Positions 15,059-23,303 of a stretch of 34,186 nucleotides of DNA are shown one piece after another. The translations under genes were made by a program, and so were the position numbers. The notes below the pieces were generated by a model that saw nothing but the letters and a program-made list of their open reading frames with translations, ran no database searches and was not told the DNA's origin. The DNA comes from Planctomycetota bacterium (lineage in GTDB: Bacteria > Planctomycetota > B15-G4), in contig JAQWOM010000055.1 in assembly GCA_029245865.1 (NCBI GenBank), forward strand, positions 137,976 through 172,161. The letters are read 5' to 3'. Positions within the stretch are counted from its first letter, which is position 1; each line of letters opens with the position of its first letter.

Positions 15059-17068
15059 ATGGCGCACCCCCCGCTTGCTAGAGTGCGGAGCCCTTCCCGG
15101 TGTACGGGCCCCCTGATGATGCTGGCAACTGTTGTCCTGCTCTGCTCTCTGGCTCCGACGGCCATCCAGGCCGACTCTCTCTTTCCTGTCGAGGTCGGGG
15201 ATCGTTTCGGGCTTTTCGAGGAGACGTTGGCCGGATTGCCCTCCCCTCGAGCGGCGGCTTTCGATTCCGAGGGGCGCCTTTTCTTGGCGGGTGAGAATCG
15301 TGTCGATGTGTTTGACCAGGAACTGCAGCGGACGGCGAGCTGGGGAAAACGAGGTGATGGCTCCGGTCAACTGAGGCGCCCCGGTGGCCTCGCGGTCGCC
15401 GCCAACGGGGCCGTGTACGTTTCAGACTCCGGCAATCACCGCATCCAGATCTTTCAGCCTGATGGCCGATGGGGAGGAAGGTTCGCATCACGTGGATCTG
15501 GTGAGGGTCAGTTGCTGGAGCCGGCAGGGCTGGCGGTTTCTGATGAGCGCCTCTTCGTTGCCGATTCGGGAAACAACCGAATTCAGGTGTTCGACCGACT
15601 GGGCCAACCAGTGACGCGCTGGTCAGCCGATGGGCTGATGCGACCATCTGGAATCGCGCGTGACGAAGAAGGTCGCTTGTTTGTTGCCGACACCGGGAAT
15701 CAGCGCATCGTCGTGCTTAACCCCGATGGAGCGGTGCTGGTTGCTCTGGGTGAGCGCGGCCCGTTTCCCGGCTTGTTCTCTGAGCCCCAAGGAGTGGCTG
15801 TGAGCAGAGGGCGTCTCTATGTGGCAGACACCGACAACCACCGGATCCAGGTTTTTGACATTCAGTCCGTCTTGAGAGGAGAAACAGAACCCCTCTACGA
15901 GTGGGGAAAGCACGCTTTGCGGCCTCGCGAAGGAGAGGGCCGGCTGCACTACCCCGACGCTGTCGCTGTGTCCCCTGGGGGGGGGCAGATTGTGATCTGC
16001 GAGTCGTTCGTCGACCGCACCCAGGTGTTCGGCCCGGCCGTTGAATCGGTGGAGGTGTACGCAGCTGACCCCACCGTGCGTACCGGGATTTCGTCCCATT
16101 ACGGCCCGGCAATCTCGGCGCTCGGCCCGCTGTTGCTGCTGATGGAGCCGGAGAGCCAGACGCTCCAGGTCATGGATGTGCGCGGCATGGCTCCGCTGGT
16201 GATCACGCGTTTCGGTGGATGGGGGGCCGCGGCCGGAAAGTTTCGAGACCTCGCAGGGGTGGCGTTCAGCCCGACGGGTCGGCTTTACGGTAGCGATGGA
16301 GACACGGCGCGGATCCAGAGCTGGCGACTGGATTATGAACCCACCGGAGAGGCCGCTTTCTTTCCAGGCGCCAGCCATCTGGTCCAGGCGGTGGATCTCT
16401 CTGCGTTGATGGAATCCGAGGAGTTGCCGCTCGGCACTTCGCCTCATGTTCGACCTGGCGCTCTTGTCGTGGACAAGGATGGGCTAATTTATGTGATCGA
16501 CGAAGTGTCGGCTTCGGTGCTGGTCTTTGACGCACGCTGGCGTTTGCAGCGACGCATTGGAGCCGGGCGGCTGAAGCGCCCTCTCGACCTGGCCTTGCTG
16601 GAAACCTTTGGCGAAGACTCTGCTTCTGGGACATCTCTTCCGAGCGGGGAACATGTCGCTGTCGCGGATGGAGACCTGGGCCAGGTGTTGCTGTTCGGCA
16701 CGCGGGACGAGCCGGAGGCGATTCTGGGTGCAGGTTTGTTGGTCGAACCTGCAGGAGTTACCACGGATCCAGAGGGCCGCGTTTTGGTGACGGATCGTGC
16801 GACGCACCGAGTGCACGTGTTTGATACGAGGGGGGCGGAGCTCACGAGCTGGGGCAAGGAAGGCCTGGGGGCGGGAGAGTTCTTCAAGCCTCGCGGCATC
16901 GCGATGCTGCCCAACGGAAAGATCCTTGTGCTAGATCACGGAAATCACCGGGGACAGGTTTTCACGGAAAGTGGAGAGTTTGTCTCGGCCTTCGGGCGAC
17001 GTCTCTACGTGAACGAGACAAGAGCCGCCCCAGGCGCTGAAGAAGTCACAGAGAAGGAAGATTCATGA
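15059..17068 (+). CDS. Secreted NHL-repeat beta-propeller protein
   Basis: 669 aa. An Arg-containing n-region and a hydrophobic core (MMLATVVLLCSLAPTAIQA) form a signal peptide; MM at 15116 is an alternative start. It holds roughly nine NHL-type blades, such as GGLAVAANGAVYVSDSGNHRIQIF, GLAVSDERLFVADSGNNRIQVF, GIARDEEGRLFVADTGNQRIVVL and GVAVSRGRLYVADTDNHRIQVF. More diverged blades lie in the middle, and a last clear pair is near the C-terminus. This length could make two propellers. NHL propellers bind partners or act as lyases or sensors; no enzyme motif stands out. A G9 run (15977-15985) lies inside the coding sequence. The stop overlaps the next gene's start (ATGA), so it heads a three-gene operon with a YtkA-like lipoprotein and a di-heme peroxidase. 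Confidence 0.88.
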   Translation: MAHPPLARVRSPSRCTGPLMMLATVVLLCSLAPTAIQADSLFPVEVGDRFGLFEETLAGLPSPRAAAFDSEGRLFLAGENRVDVFDQELQRTASWGKRGDGSGQLRRPGGLAVAANGAVYVSDSGNHRIQIFQPDGRWGGRFASRGSGEGQLLEPAGLAVSDERLFVADSGNNRIQVFDRLGQPVTRWSADGLMRPSGIARDEEGRLFVADTGNQRIVVLNPDGAVLVALGERGPFPGLFSEPQGVAVSRGRLYVADTDNHRIQVFDIQSVLRGETEPLYEWGKHALRPREGEGRLHYPDAVAVSPGGGQIVICESFVDRTQVFGPAVESVEVYAADPTVRTGISSHYGPAISALGPLLLLMEPESQTLQVMDVRGMAPLVITRFGGWGAAAGKFRDLAGVAFSPTGRLYGSDGDTARIQSWRLDYEPTGEAAFFPGASHLVQAVDLSALMESEELPLGTSPHVRPGALVVDKDGLIYVIDEVSASVLVFDARWRLQRRIGAGRLKRPLDLALLETFGEDSASGTSLPSGEHVAVADGDLGQVLLFGTRDEPEAILGAGLLVEPAGVTTDPEGRVLVTDRATHRVHVFDTRGAELTSWGKEGLGAGEFFKPRGIAMLPNGKILVLDHGNHRGQVFTESGEFVSAFGRRLYVNETRAAPGAEEVTEKEDS

Positions 17069-17553
17069 GTTCGAGGTGGGCGCAGCGTTCGCTGGCTTTG
17101 TTACTGGTCAGCATGTGTTCCGTTTCGTGCGGCACTTCTGAATTCGGTCAGAGTGGGCGCGATCTCCGAGAGCCAGGGCGTGGCTCTGAGGCGCATGTGC
17201 AGGCGCCGGATACGTCTGGTTTCTACGAGCTGATTTCTACGGCGGGTTCCTGGAGGGTCGTCTGGCGAACAGAGCCGAGTCCCATCCCTTTGAACGAACC
17301 GTTTTCTGTTTTCGTGCGTGTGGCGCGCGCCGGCACGGCAGATTTCTTGCCGGACATTCCCATCTGGGTCGATGCGGCCATGCCCCATCACCAACACGGG
17401 ATGAACCGCATCCCTGAGCAGGTACGGGTTTCGCCAGATCTCCTGAGAGCGGACGGCCTCTTGTTCCACATGCCTGGCGTCTGGACGTTGAGTTTCGATG
17501 TGACGGAGGGGGCCATCACGGAGCGCGCTGAAGTCATGATCGAGGTGCCGTGA
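17065..17553 (+). CDS. YtkA/FixH-like domain lipoprotein
   Basis: 162 aa. The lipoprotein signal ends in SVSCG (Cys22). The mature part is an Ig-like beta-sandwich resembling the YtkA-like / FixH family: WRTEPSPIPLNEPFSVFVRV, PDIPIWVDAAMPHHQHGMNRIPEQV, and GLLFHMPGVWTLSFDVTEG. The His/Met-rich MPHHQHGM segment is the family's characteristic loop and could bind a metal such as copper; that is inference. It starts in an ATGA overlap with the NHL gene and its TGA overlaps the GTG start of the cytochrome gene, so all three are translated together. It is probably periplasmic and may present a ligand or metal to the peroxidase-like partner. Confidence 0.75.
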   Translation: MSSRWAQRSLALLLVSMCSVSCGTSEFGQSGRDLREPGRGSEAHVQAPDTSGFYELISTAGSWRVVWRTEPSPIPLNEPFSVFVRVARAGTADFLPDIPIWVDAAMPHHQHGMNRIPEQVRVSPDLLRADGLLFHMPGVWTLSFDVTEGAITERAEVMIEVP

Positions 17554-18821
17554 GCAGATCGGCCTGGAGGTTCCGGAGCTTTGGGATCTCAAGGGTGTGG
17601 TTCCTCGGACTGCTCTTGGCATGGAGTTGCAGCGCCCCGGCGGGGGAAACGCTCCGGGCCCGGGCGTCTGCCCTTTCCCCGGTTCCGAACCTGGAACCTG
17701 ATCCCACGAATCGTGTGTCGGAGAATCTCTCTGCCGCACGCTTCGGGCAGGCTCTTTTCTTTGCGCCGGGCCTCTCCGGCGAGGGCGAGTTGAGTTGTGC
17801 AAGTTGCCATCAACCCGAGGCGGGGTTTACAGACAACGCTGCGGTGTCGCTCGGAAACGAGGCTGGTCAACGCAATGCACCGACTGTCTTAGACAGCGCC
17901 TATGAGCGTTGGTTTTTCCGTGATGGTCGGGCTGACACCTTGTGGGGCCAGGGACTTCAACCGCTCGAAAGTTCGCTGGAGATGGCGGGTAGTCGCACAG
18001 GCACGGTGCGCTTTCTGCTCGCCCGGCCCGACTTGCGGAAGGCCTATTCAGAGGTGTTCGATAACACGCTCGAGAGCTTTGATGCCGTTCAGCTCCCCGA
18101 GCATGCGCGTCCGGTGTTCGGTGAGGCCGGCCATCCACACGCCCTCGCCTGGGACGCTCTGGACCCCGCGGTGCGCGCAAACATCGACCGGGTTTTTGCC
18201 AATCTGGGCAAGGCCCTGGCGGCTTATGAACGAAAGCTTGTGAGCGGCCTTTCGCCATTCGATCTCTGGGCGGCGGGCGAGAAGAATGCGATTTCGGTCA
18301 GCGCGCAGCGCGGCTTCGAGCTTTTCGTGGACTCTGCGGGCTGCCTTCGCTGCCATTCGGGCCCGCGCTTCACCGACGGGGAATTTCACAATCTTGGCGT
18401 TCCGCCGAGAGGTGGTGGTTCACCATGGGACCCGGCCCGCTTTGAAGGCGCGCGGAGAGTTCGGGTCGACCCCTTTGGCTCTGCCGGAATCCACAGCGAC
18501 GACCCGGAAGGGGATCGGAGTCTGGCGACTCGAACGCTCCGCGTGTCGGGAGAGGACTGGGGGGCATTCAAAACTCCGTCACTGCGCAATGTCGCGCGGA
18601 CGGGGCCTTACATGCATGCGGGACAGTTTGCGACCTTGCACGAGGTCTTGAGCTACTACTCAACCCTCGAGGGAGCCATGACCGGAGGGCACCATGCGGA
18701 GCAAACTCTCCAGGCCGCCGACCTTACAGACCGTCAAATTGACGATCTCGTCGCGTTCCTGGAGTCTCTGACAACCGCGGATCCACCGGCTGATTTGCTG
18801 GGGCCGCCAGCGAGCCACTGA
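17550..18821 (+). CDS. Di-heme cytochrome c peroxidase / MauG-family protein
   Basis: 423 aa, GTG start overlapping the previous stop (GTGA). A signal peptide, possibly a lipobox (LAWSC), exports it. Two c-type heme sites are seen: CASCH (about 83-87) and CLRCH (about 265-269). Family segments include LGQALFF-like GQALFFAPGLSGEGELSC, RNAPTVLDSAYERWFFRDGRADTLWGQ, and FKTPSLRNVARTGPYMHAGQFATLHEVLSYY. The family reduces hydrogen peroxide with electrons from small cytochromes or carries out MauG-like protein oxidation. An insertion between the second heme and the FKTPSLRN segment (about 285-330, Gly/Pro/Arg/Asp-rich) is not typical of short peroxidases. It converges on the choice-of-anchor-B gene with a 12-bp gap. 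Confidence 0.92.
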   Translation: MSRSAWRFRSFGISRVWFLGLLLAWSCSAPAGETLRARASALSPVPNLEPDPTNRVSENLSAARFGQALFFAPGLSGEGELSCASCHQPEAGFTDNAAVSLGNEAGQRNAPTVLDSAYERWFFRDGRADTLWGQGLQPLESSLEMAGSRTGTVRFLLARPDLRKAYSEVFDNTLESFDAVQLPEHARPVFGEAGHPHALAWDALDPAVRANIDRVFANLGKALAAYERKLVSGLSPFDLWAAGEKNAISVSAQRGFELFVDSAGCLRCHSGPRFTDGEFHNLGVPPRGGGSPWDPARFEGARRVRVDPFGSAGIHSDDPEGDRSLATRTLRVSGEDWGAFKTPSLRNVARTGPYMHAGQFATLHEVLSYYSTLEGAMTGGHHAEQTLQAADLTDRQIDDLVAFLESLTTADPPADLLGPPASH

Positions 18822-18833
18822 CTTGCGGTTCGA

Positions 18834-21650
18834 TCAGTCGATGAGTTGAAGCGGCGTGGGATTGCTCGCCAAGATCACCTTGCCTGGCTCGACGACATCG
18901 TCGAAGACGAGGAAGGCGTGGTGAATCGTCAGTCCGACGAGGGCGGGGTTTGAGTCGGCGGGCAAAGTGAAGAAAGAGAGGGCGCGTCCGCTCGAGTCGA
19001 GTGTGCCGCGCGAGGCGCGCAGCGGAGCGGTGTTCGGAGCGTGGATGCCAAAGCGCGTGTAGGCATCGAACTGCAAGGGCACGTGGACCTGTGGCAGTGC
19101 GAAGCCAGGGCTCGTCCCGGAGAAGGAGCCCAGCAGGAGATAAGGCTGCCCTGCATGCTCGAGGCCGGCTTCGAGGCGAAGGACGTGCTCACCGCCGCCA
19201 CTCACCGAGAGAGTCGGCAGGATGCTGCTGAGGAGAGGAGGCGTTGGCGGATCGCCCAGCAGGCTCCCCGGCGTGTTTGGCAGTCCACTGCCTACGCCGC
19301 CGGGCGGCGGTGCCTTGCCCTTCGGCCGACTGCTGTCCACGGTGGGCATCTCGCAGAGGTCCGGGATGCCGTTGTTGTCGCGGTCGGCTCGCCCGCCCAA
19401 GATCTCCATGCCGTTGCTGGTGCCGTTGCCATTGCAGTCCGGGCAAAGCACCTCTGTGACGGAGAAGTCGTCGAGCGCGGCTTCCACGATCGATCCGTTG
19501 TTCAAATCGCTTGCCACGAAGCGCATGCGCACCGAAGACGTTGGCTTCACATAGTCCGCAACGCGGAACGAAGATCGAATCCAAGCGCCGGCTTGCTCGT
19601 GCATCGTCGGGTCCAGCGTCTCGACATTCGTCCATGTGGAACCGCCGTCATTCGAGATATCTGCAAAGAAGACATCGTCGGCATCCGGGGAGCCAGGGAA
19701 GGTATTCACGTACCAACGCCAGTACGAGATGTTTGGTTCGGTGAGATCCGACAGGTCCATGACAGGAGAGAGCAGCGTGGTCGAGCCGCCGTCCACGTCA
19801 TTCTCTCCGATGGAACCGCCGGGAGAGCCCTGGCCGGTGAACCAGCAGTCGGTTCCACCTGGCGAGTGGTCATCCTCTGCCTGGGGGCCAGACCCGATCG
19901 GATTGCCGCGTTCCCAGATCCCGGTGGTGGCGTTGTCGCCCGGAGCTCCGGAGGTCCAGCCCTGATTGCTCTGCATGTTCTGAAACAGAGCGAGGGCGCT
20001 GTCTGTCGCGGATAAGCCCAGATACGTCAAGCCTGCTGCGACCGAAGGAGAGGTCCATGTGATGCCGTCAGAAGACAGCGCAGAAATGTAGTAGGGCACC
20101 TCGAGACCGCAGGGCATGGCGGGCAAATCGGCGCGGTAGTTTCCACCCCCAAGATTGGTCAGCGGGGCGCTCGCCCAGCCTTTGCCGACGTCGTAGTGCA
20201 GTTGCGCACTGCCTATCACGAAGTCGCCGGGCTGACTCTCGCCGATGGTCACATCAAAGCTGAATCCATCTGGGCTGAGCATGTCGGGCAGCGCTGCCAG
20301 AGGAGTGATCGTGACGGGAGCCTCACCCAGACGCCATACGAAGAGACCCTTTTCCAGATCGCTGCCGATGACCGTTCCACTGGGGAAGAAAGGGAAAATG
20401 CTCCACAGGCCGTTGAACTCACTGAGATCGTCCTGGGGGTACACGTCGAACCAGGCGATTTCCGGAGGGTTTGTCGGATTGGCGTCGATGTCGAAAACGC
20501 GCAGTCCGCTGCGGTAGTTGGCCTCGAAGAGCAAGCCGTCTTTGATGTAGACGTTGTGCCCTACCGCCGCGAGGCCGTTGTCAAAAGTCCCCGCCATGCT
20601 GGGGTTGTTGAGATTGCTGACATTGATGACGTGCGTCGTCGTCGGTGTGCCCGGGCCTTCGTCCAGCTCATCGTTCAGGTAGAGGCGGGTCTTGGCCTCA
20701 TTCAGCCAGACTTGATGGCTGTAGACGGGGTTGGGGTAGAAGAACTGATCCAGGACCACGATGTTGTTCTTGTTGGTCACATCGAGGATGTCGAGCCCTG
20801 GCTGAGCAAAGTCGCCCGAGGCACAAAATGCGATCTCGCGGCCTGCGAAAGGGCCGCTGGTGTAGGTGACGACCTGGGCGTCATGGACGTAGCGATTGTC
20901 CCAGCTGTTCACGAAGGAAGGCGATGCCGGGTTCGCGAGGCTGTAAATGCGCAGACCGTGTCCACTTCCCCCGGAGCGGTAGAGGAAGCCAGAGTCTTCG
21001 TTGATGACCACGTTGTGCGTGGCAGTGGTTGTGCCATCGGAAGTGAAGTCGCCGAGGTGGGTCACTGTGCCCGCATCAATCTGGGAAAGATCGAAGACCT
21101 GAATGCCGCCGCCACCTTCGCTCACGGAATAGGCATAGGTCTGGTAGGTCTTGATGTCGCGCCAGAGGCTCACCGGCCCGGGTTCGATGGCGACCACCTG
21201 GGCGTCATCGGGTTGGCTGACGTCTACGAAAACCGTGGCGTGGGACGTGCCGATGAGTGCGTACTCACGGCCACTCGGGGAGACGTAGCCCCAGCAGTCA
21301 TTGCCGCTGGTGGTGCCGACACCGAGTTCATCTAGCGTGAGCCAGGAGAGCAGTTGGACGGAGTCGCTCGCGAACTCAATGCCCGGGCTGAACGAGGTCT
21401 CAGGGCCCAGGACGGCGAGCTGCGAACCGTTTTCATCCCGCTGAAGGCGAGAGTGAGTGCGCGTGCTGTCGCCGAAGCCGAGGGGGCCCCCGGGGAGATG
21501 TCCGGGGTACGCGACCAGAGCTTGGCGGTAGCCGCGGCCGACGTAGGGCGGTTGCTTGTCGAGGATCTTCGGGTCGTCGTCGTGAGCGAGGGCGACGGGG
21601 ACAAGCGTGCCGAGAATGAAAGCAGAGACGGCGCAGATGGAGCGCAGCAT
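18834..21650 (-). CDS. Large secreted choice-of-anchor-B / LVIVD-repeat protein
   Basis: 938 aa with an N-terminal signal peptide (cleavage after VALA). Residues about 100-450 carry LVIVD-like blades and the choice-of-anchor-B pattern: GNDCWGYVSPSGREYALIGTSHATVFVDVS, HNVVINEDSGFLYRSGG, YSHQVWLNEAKTRLYLNDE and FEANYRSGLRVFDI. A beta-sandwich region (about 560-740) has GGTDCWFTGQG and FSVTEVLC. A calcium-type motif DCNGNGTSNG...DRDNNGIPDLCE and a Pro/Gly linker follow. A C-terminal ~130-residue domain (LRLEAGLEHAGQPYLLLGS, LTIHHAFLVFDD) ends the protein. I recognise that last domain from secreted planctomycete proteins; it may be a sorting or adhesion module. The protein is extracellular or surface-associated; no catalytic site is seen. 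Confidence 0.88.
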   Translation of the reverse strand: MLRSICAVSAFILGTLVPVALAHDDDPKILDKQPPYVGRGYRQALVAYPGHLPGGPLGFGDSTRTHSRLQRDENGSQLAVLGPETSFSPGIEFASDSVQLLSWLTLDELGVGTTSGNDCWGYVSPSGREYALIGTSHATVFVDVSQPDDAQVVAIEPGPVSLWRDIKTYQTYAYSVSEGGGGIQVFDLSQIDAGTVTHLGDFTSDGTTTATHNVVINEDSGFLYRSGGSGHGLRIYSLANPASPSFVNSWDNRYVHDAQVVTYTSGPFAGREIAFCASGDFAQPGLDILDVTNKNNIVVLDQFFYPNPVYSHQVWLNEAKTRLYLNDELDEGPGTPTTTHVINVSNLNNPSMAGTFDNGLAAVGHNVYIKDGLLFEANYRSGLRVFDIDANPTNPPEIAWFDVYPQDDLSEFNGLWSIFPFFPSGTVIGSDLEKGLFVWRLGEAPVTITPLAALPDMLSPDGFSFDVTIGESQPGDFVIGSAQLHYDVGKGWASAPLTNLGGGNYRADLPAMPCGLEVPYYISALSSDGITWTSPSVAAGLTYLGLSATDSALALFQNMQSNQGWTSGAPGDNATTGIWERGNPIGSGPQAEDDHSPGGTDCWFTGQGSPGGSIGENDVDGGSTTLLSPVMDLSDLTEPNISYWRWYVNTFPGSPDADDVFFADISNDGGSTWTNVETLDPTMHEQAGAWIRSSFRVADYVKPTSSVRMRFVASDLNNGSIVEAALDDFSVTEVLCPDCNGNGTSNGMEILGGRADRDNNGIPDLCEMPTVDSSRPKGKAPPPGGVGSGLPNTPGSLLGDPPTPPLLSSILPTLSVSGGGEHVLRLEAGLEHAGQPYLLLGSFSGTSPGFALPQVHVPLQFDAYTRFGIHAPNTAPLRASRGTLDSSGRALSFFTLPADSNPALVGLTIHHAFLVFDDVVEPGKVILASNPTPLQLID

Positions 21651-21782
21651 GAAGCCCCCGGGTCGGAGTGGTTCAGGGCTTGGCGTTTTCGGGACGCCGG
21701 AAGCCAGGGAATCCGGCGGCTCCAGTTGATGCGGAGAGAGCAGGGGCCGTCGGCGAGGAGGACCTCAACTTACCATGACGAT

Positions 21783-21810
21783 CGTCGGCCGGGGGGGGGC
21801 CCGGCCGACG
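21783..21810. terminator. Perfect 11-bp hairpin with G6/C6 loop
   Basis: CGTCGGCCGGG (21783-21793) pairs exactly with CCCGGCCGACG (21800-21810) around a 6-nt loop that is part of a G9 run (C9 on the minus strand). It lies 51 bp beyond the stop of the minus-strand Cys-repeat lipoprotein gene and upstream of the choice-of-anchor-B gene. No T-tract follows, so termination without a U-run is inferred from stem strength. Confidence 0.55.
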
Positions 21811-21861
21811 AGAAGGGGCGCCTTTTCAGGATGCGCGCCCTTCAAAGGGCTTGGAGAGCTT

Positions 21862-22131
21862 TCAGGAGTCGCTCGAGCTTTCTTCACTGCAGCAGGCTGT
21901 CTTGGGCTTGCTCTCAACAGCGCAGCTGCTGGGGTCTTTGTCGGCGCAGTCGGCCTTTTTGGCTTCGGAGCAGTCGGTCTTTTCAGCTTCGGCGCATTCG
22001 GCTTTGCTGGCCGCGGCGCTCAGGTCAGTTGTGCCGGCGGACTCGCCGCGGGCGGGGCTCAGGGACGAGGAACAGGCTGTCAGGGCGCCGACACAGAGGA
22101 AGAGCGCAAAGGCGTGAAAGGGTTTTTTCAT
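21862..22131 (-). CDS. Small lipoprotein with 8-residue Cys repeats
   Basis: 89 aa from the ATG at 22131 (MKKPFHAFALFLCVGALTAC). The lipobox GALTAC gives a lipid-anchored mature protein of about 70 residues. After a Ser/Ala spacer, four cysteines occur exactly every 8 residues (AEC, TDC, ADC, SSC) among Lys, Glu, Asp and Ala; a CC pair lies near the end, then a Ser/Glu tail. The DNA beneath is a 24-bp tandem repeat (21920-22015). The spacing and acidity suggest a metal-binding or redox-active tether, which is speculative. A longer in-frame start at 22188 lacks signal-peptide sense. It is divergent from the GDSL hydrolase gene. Confidence 0.7.
   Translation of the reverse strand: MKKPFHAFALFLCVGALTACSSSLSPARGESAGTTDLSAAASKAECAEAEKTDCSEAKKADCADKDPSSCAVESKPKTACCSEESSSDS
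21920..22015. repeat. Four imperfect 24-bp tandem repeats inside the lipoprotein gene
   Basis: Units start at 21920, 21944, 21968 and 21992. The two central units (21944-21967 and 21968-21991) differ at only a few positions and share the core CAGTCGG; the outer two are more diverged. Each unit encodes one Cys-containing 8-residue block of the minus-strand lipoprotein, so the array has grown by in-frame duplication. Confidence 0.7.
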
Positions 22132-22261
22132 GGCGAGAATCTCGAAAAAGAAAAGGAAAGGCAGGAGACAGTGGTACTCGTGAGCCATCGAGCCTGTGAG
22201 GCAGTCAGCTTAAGTTTTACACATGAATGAGAAAGATGCTCGAAGCTCAGGGCTTGCCTCC

Positions 22262-22293
22262 GCGCGAAACCGGTCTCTGTCCCGGTTTCTCGC
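22262..22293 (+). promoter_or_regulatory. Hairpin in the leader of the GDSL hydrolase gene
   Basis: GAAACCGG (22266-22273) pairs with CCGGTTTC (22282-22289) around an 8-nt loop. GCG (22262-22264) and CGC (22291-22293) extend it past a single mismatch. It ends 42 nt before the ATG at 22336, in the 204-bp divergent gap with the lipoprotein gene. It has no following T-run. It could be a 5' UTR structure or an operator; which one is not decidable here. Confidence 0.4.
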
Positions 22294-22335
22294 CGTATGA
22301 TGGGAATGATCACTCACAGAGATCGAGGAGACCGC

Positions 22336-23112
22336 ATGTCAGGCCCTCACCCAGCTCGTCGCACGTTTCTGGGCAGCAGCCTGGGGGCGTTGGCCGGAGC
22401 CAGCCTTTCGGCTTGCTCGAGCACCCCGCTGAGCGCGGGAAGCCGGGTCTCGCCGAGCCCTCCAGGTTCGCTCATTGCGCCGGGAGACGTGGTGCTCTTT
22501 CAGGGTGACTCGATCACGGACGCCGGTCGGGACAAGGCGCTCGTGACGCCGGCCAACTCCCAGCGGGCTTTCGGTTCGGGTTACGCCTGGCTGGCCGCTT
22601 GCGGACTGCTCGTTGCCCGCCCCGGCGAAAAGCTGGCCTTCTTCAACCGAGGCATCAGTGGCAACAAGGTGTTCCAGCTGGCCGAGCGCTGGGATGTCGA
22701 TTGCCTGTCCCTCAGGCCAGATGTGCTCAGCATCCTGATCGGTGTGAATGATATCTGGCACGCACGAGGGGGTGATTACGACGGGACGGTCGAGACCTAT
22801 GAGCGAGACTACGATGCGCTCCTGAAACGAACCCGAAAGGCCCTGCCCGAGGTGAAGCTGGTGATCTGCGAGCCGTTTCTGCTGCGCTGTGGCGCCGTGG
22901 ATGACACGTGGTTTCCGGAGTTCGACACCTATCGGGCAGCTGCCCGGCAAGTTGCGGACACCTATGGCGCGACCTGGGTCCCTTTCCAGTCCATGTTCGA
23001 CGAGGCGTCCGAATTCGCGCCTCCGGAGTTCTGGGCAGGCGATGGCGTGCATCCCACCTCGGCGGGCGCGGCCCTCATGGCGCAGGCGTGGATGAGAGCC
23101 GTCGGGGCCTAA
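22336..23112 (+). CDS. SGNH/GDSL hydrolase with combined Tat and lipoprotein signal
   Basis: 258 aa. The start ATG 22336 has GAGGAG 5 nt upstream, which is better than the earlier in-frame ATG at 22297. The N-terminus has a twin-arginine motif (ARRTFLGSS) followed by a lipobox (LSAC), so it is probably exported folded and lipid-anchored. SGNH blocks: block I FQGDSITDAG (Ser nucleophile), block II Gly in NRGISGNKV, block III GVNDIW, block V GDGVHPTSAG (Asp/His). The spacing is that of the rhamnogalacturonan acetylesterase-like / YpmR-like GDSL lipases, so an esterase removing acetyl groups from polysaccharides is likely. It is transcribed alone, before tRNA-Arg on the other strand. Confidence 0.92.
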   Translation: MSGPHPARRTFLGSSLGALAGASLSACSSTPLSAGSRVSPSPPGSLIAPGDVVLFQGDSITDAGRDKALVTPANSQRAFGSGYAWLAACGLLVARPGEKLAFFNRGISGNKVFQLAERWDVDCLSLRPDVLSILIGVNDIWHARGGDYDGTVETYERDYDALLKRTRKALPEVKLVICEPFLLRCGAVDDTWFPEFDTYRAAARQVADTYGATWVPFQSMFDEASEFAPPEFWAGDGVHPTSAGAALMAQAWMRAVGA

Positions 23113-23130
23113 TCGCCGGGGAGACGGGGC

Positions 23131-23207
<77 letters not shown>

Positions 23208-23226
23208 ACGAGGCACGGCAAAGCGC

Positions 23227-23250
23227 GCGGCGGGCGAGGTTACCCGCCGC
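23227..23250 (-). terminator. GC-rich hairpin between SDR gene and tRNA-Arg
   Basis: GCGGCGGG (23227-23234) pairs perfectly with CCCGCCGC (23243-23250) around an 8-nt loop. It lies 54 bp past the stop of the minus-strand SDR gene and just upstream of tRNA-Arg on the same strand. No T-tract is present; it probably separates the two transcripts. Confidence 0.45.
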
Positions 23251-23303
23251 CGCTCCGGGGCCCAAATGGCCTCCAAGGCGCATGTGACGGCAAGCAGGTG
23301 CCG

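Noticed and set aside
15623..16447. Long minus-strand frame opposite the NHL gene
   Set aside because: Antisense shadow; NHL repeats on + are clear.
19041..21335. Two long + strand frames (324 and 379 codons) opposite the choice-of-anchor-B gene
   Set aside because: They are antisense shadows of a GC-rich gene, with no domain sense, signal or ribosome-binding site.
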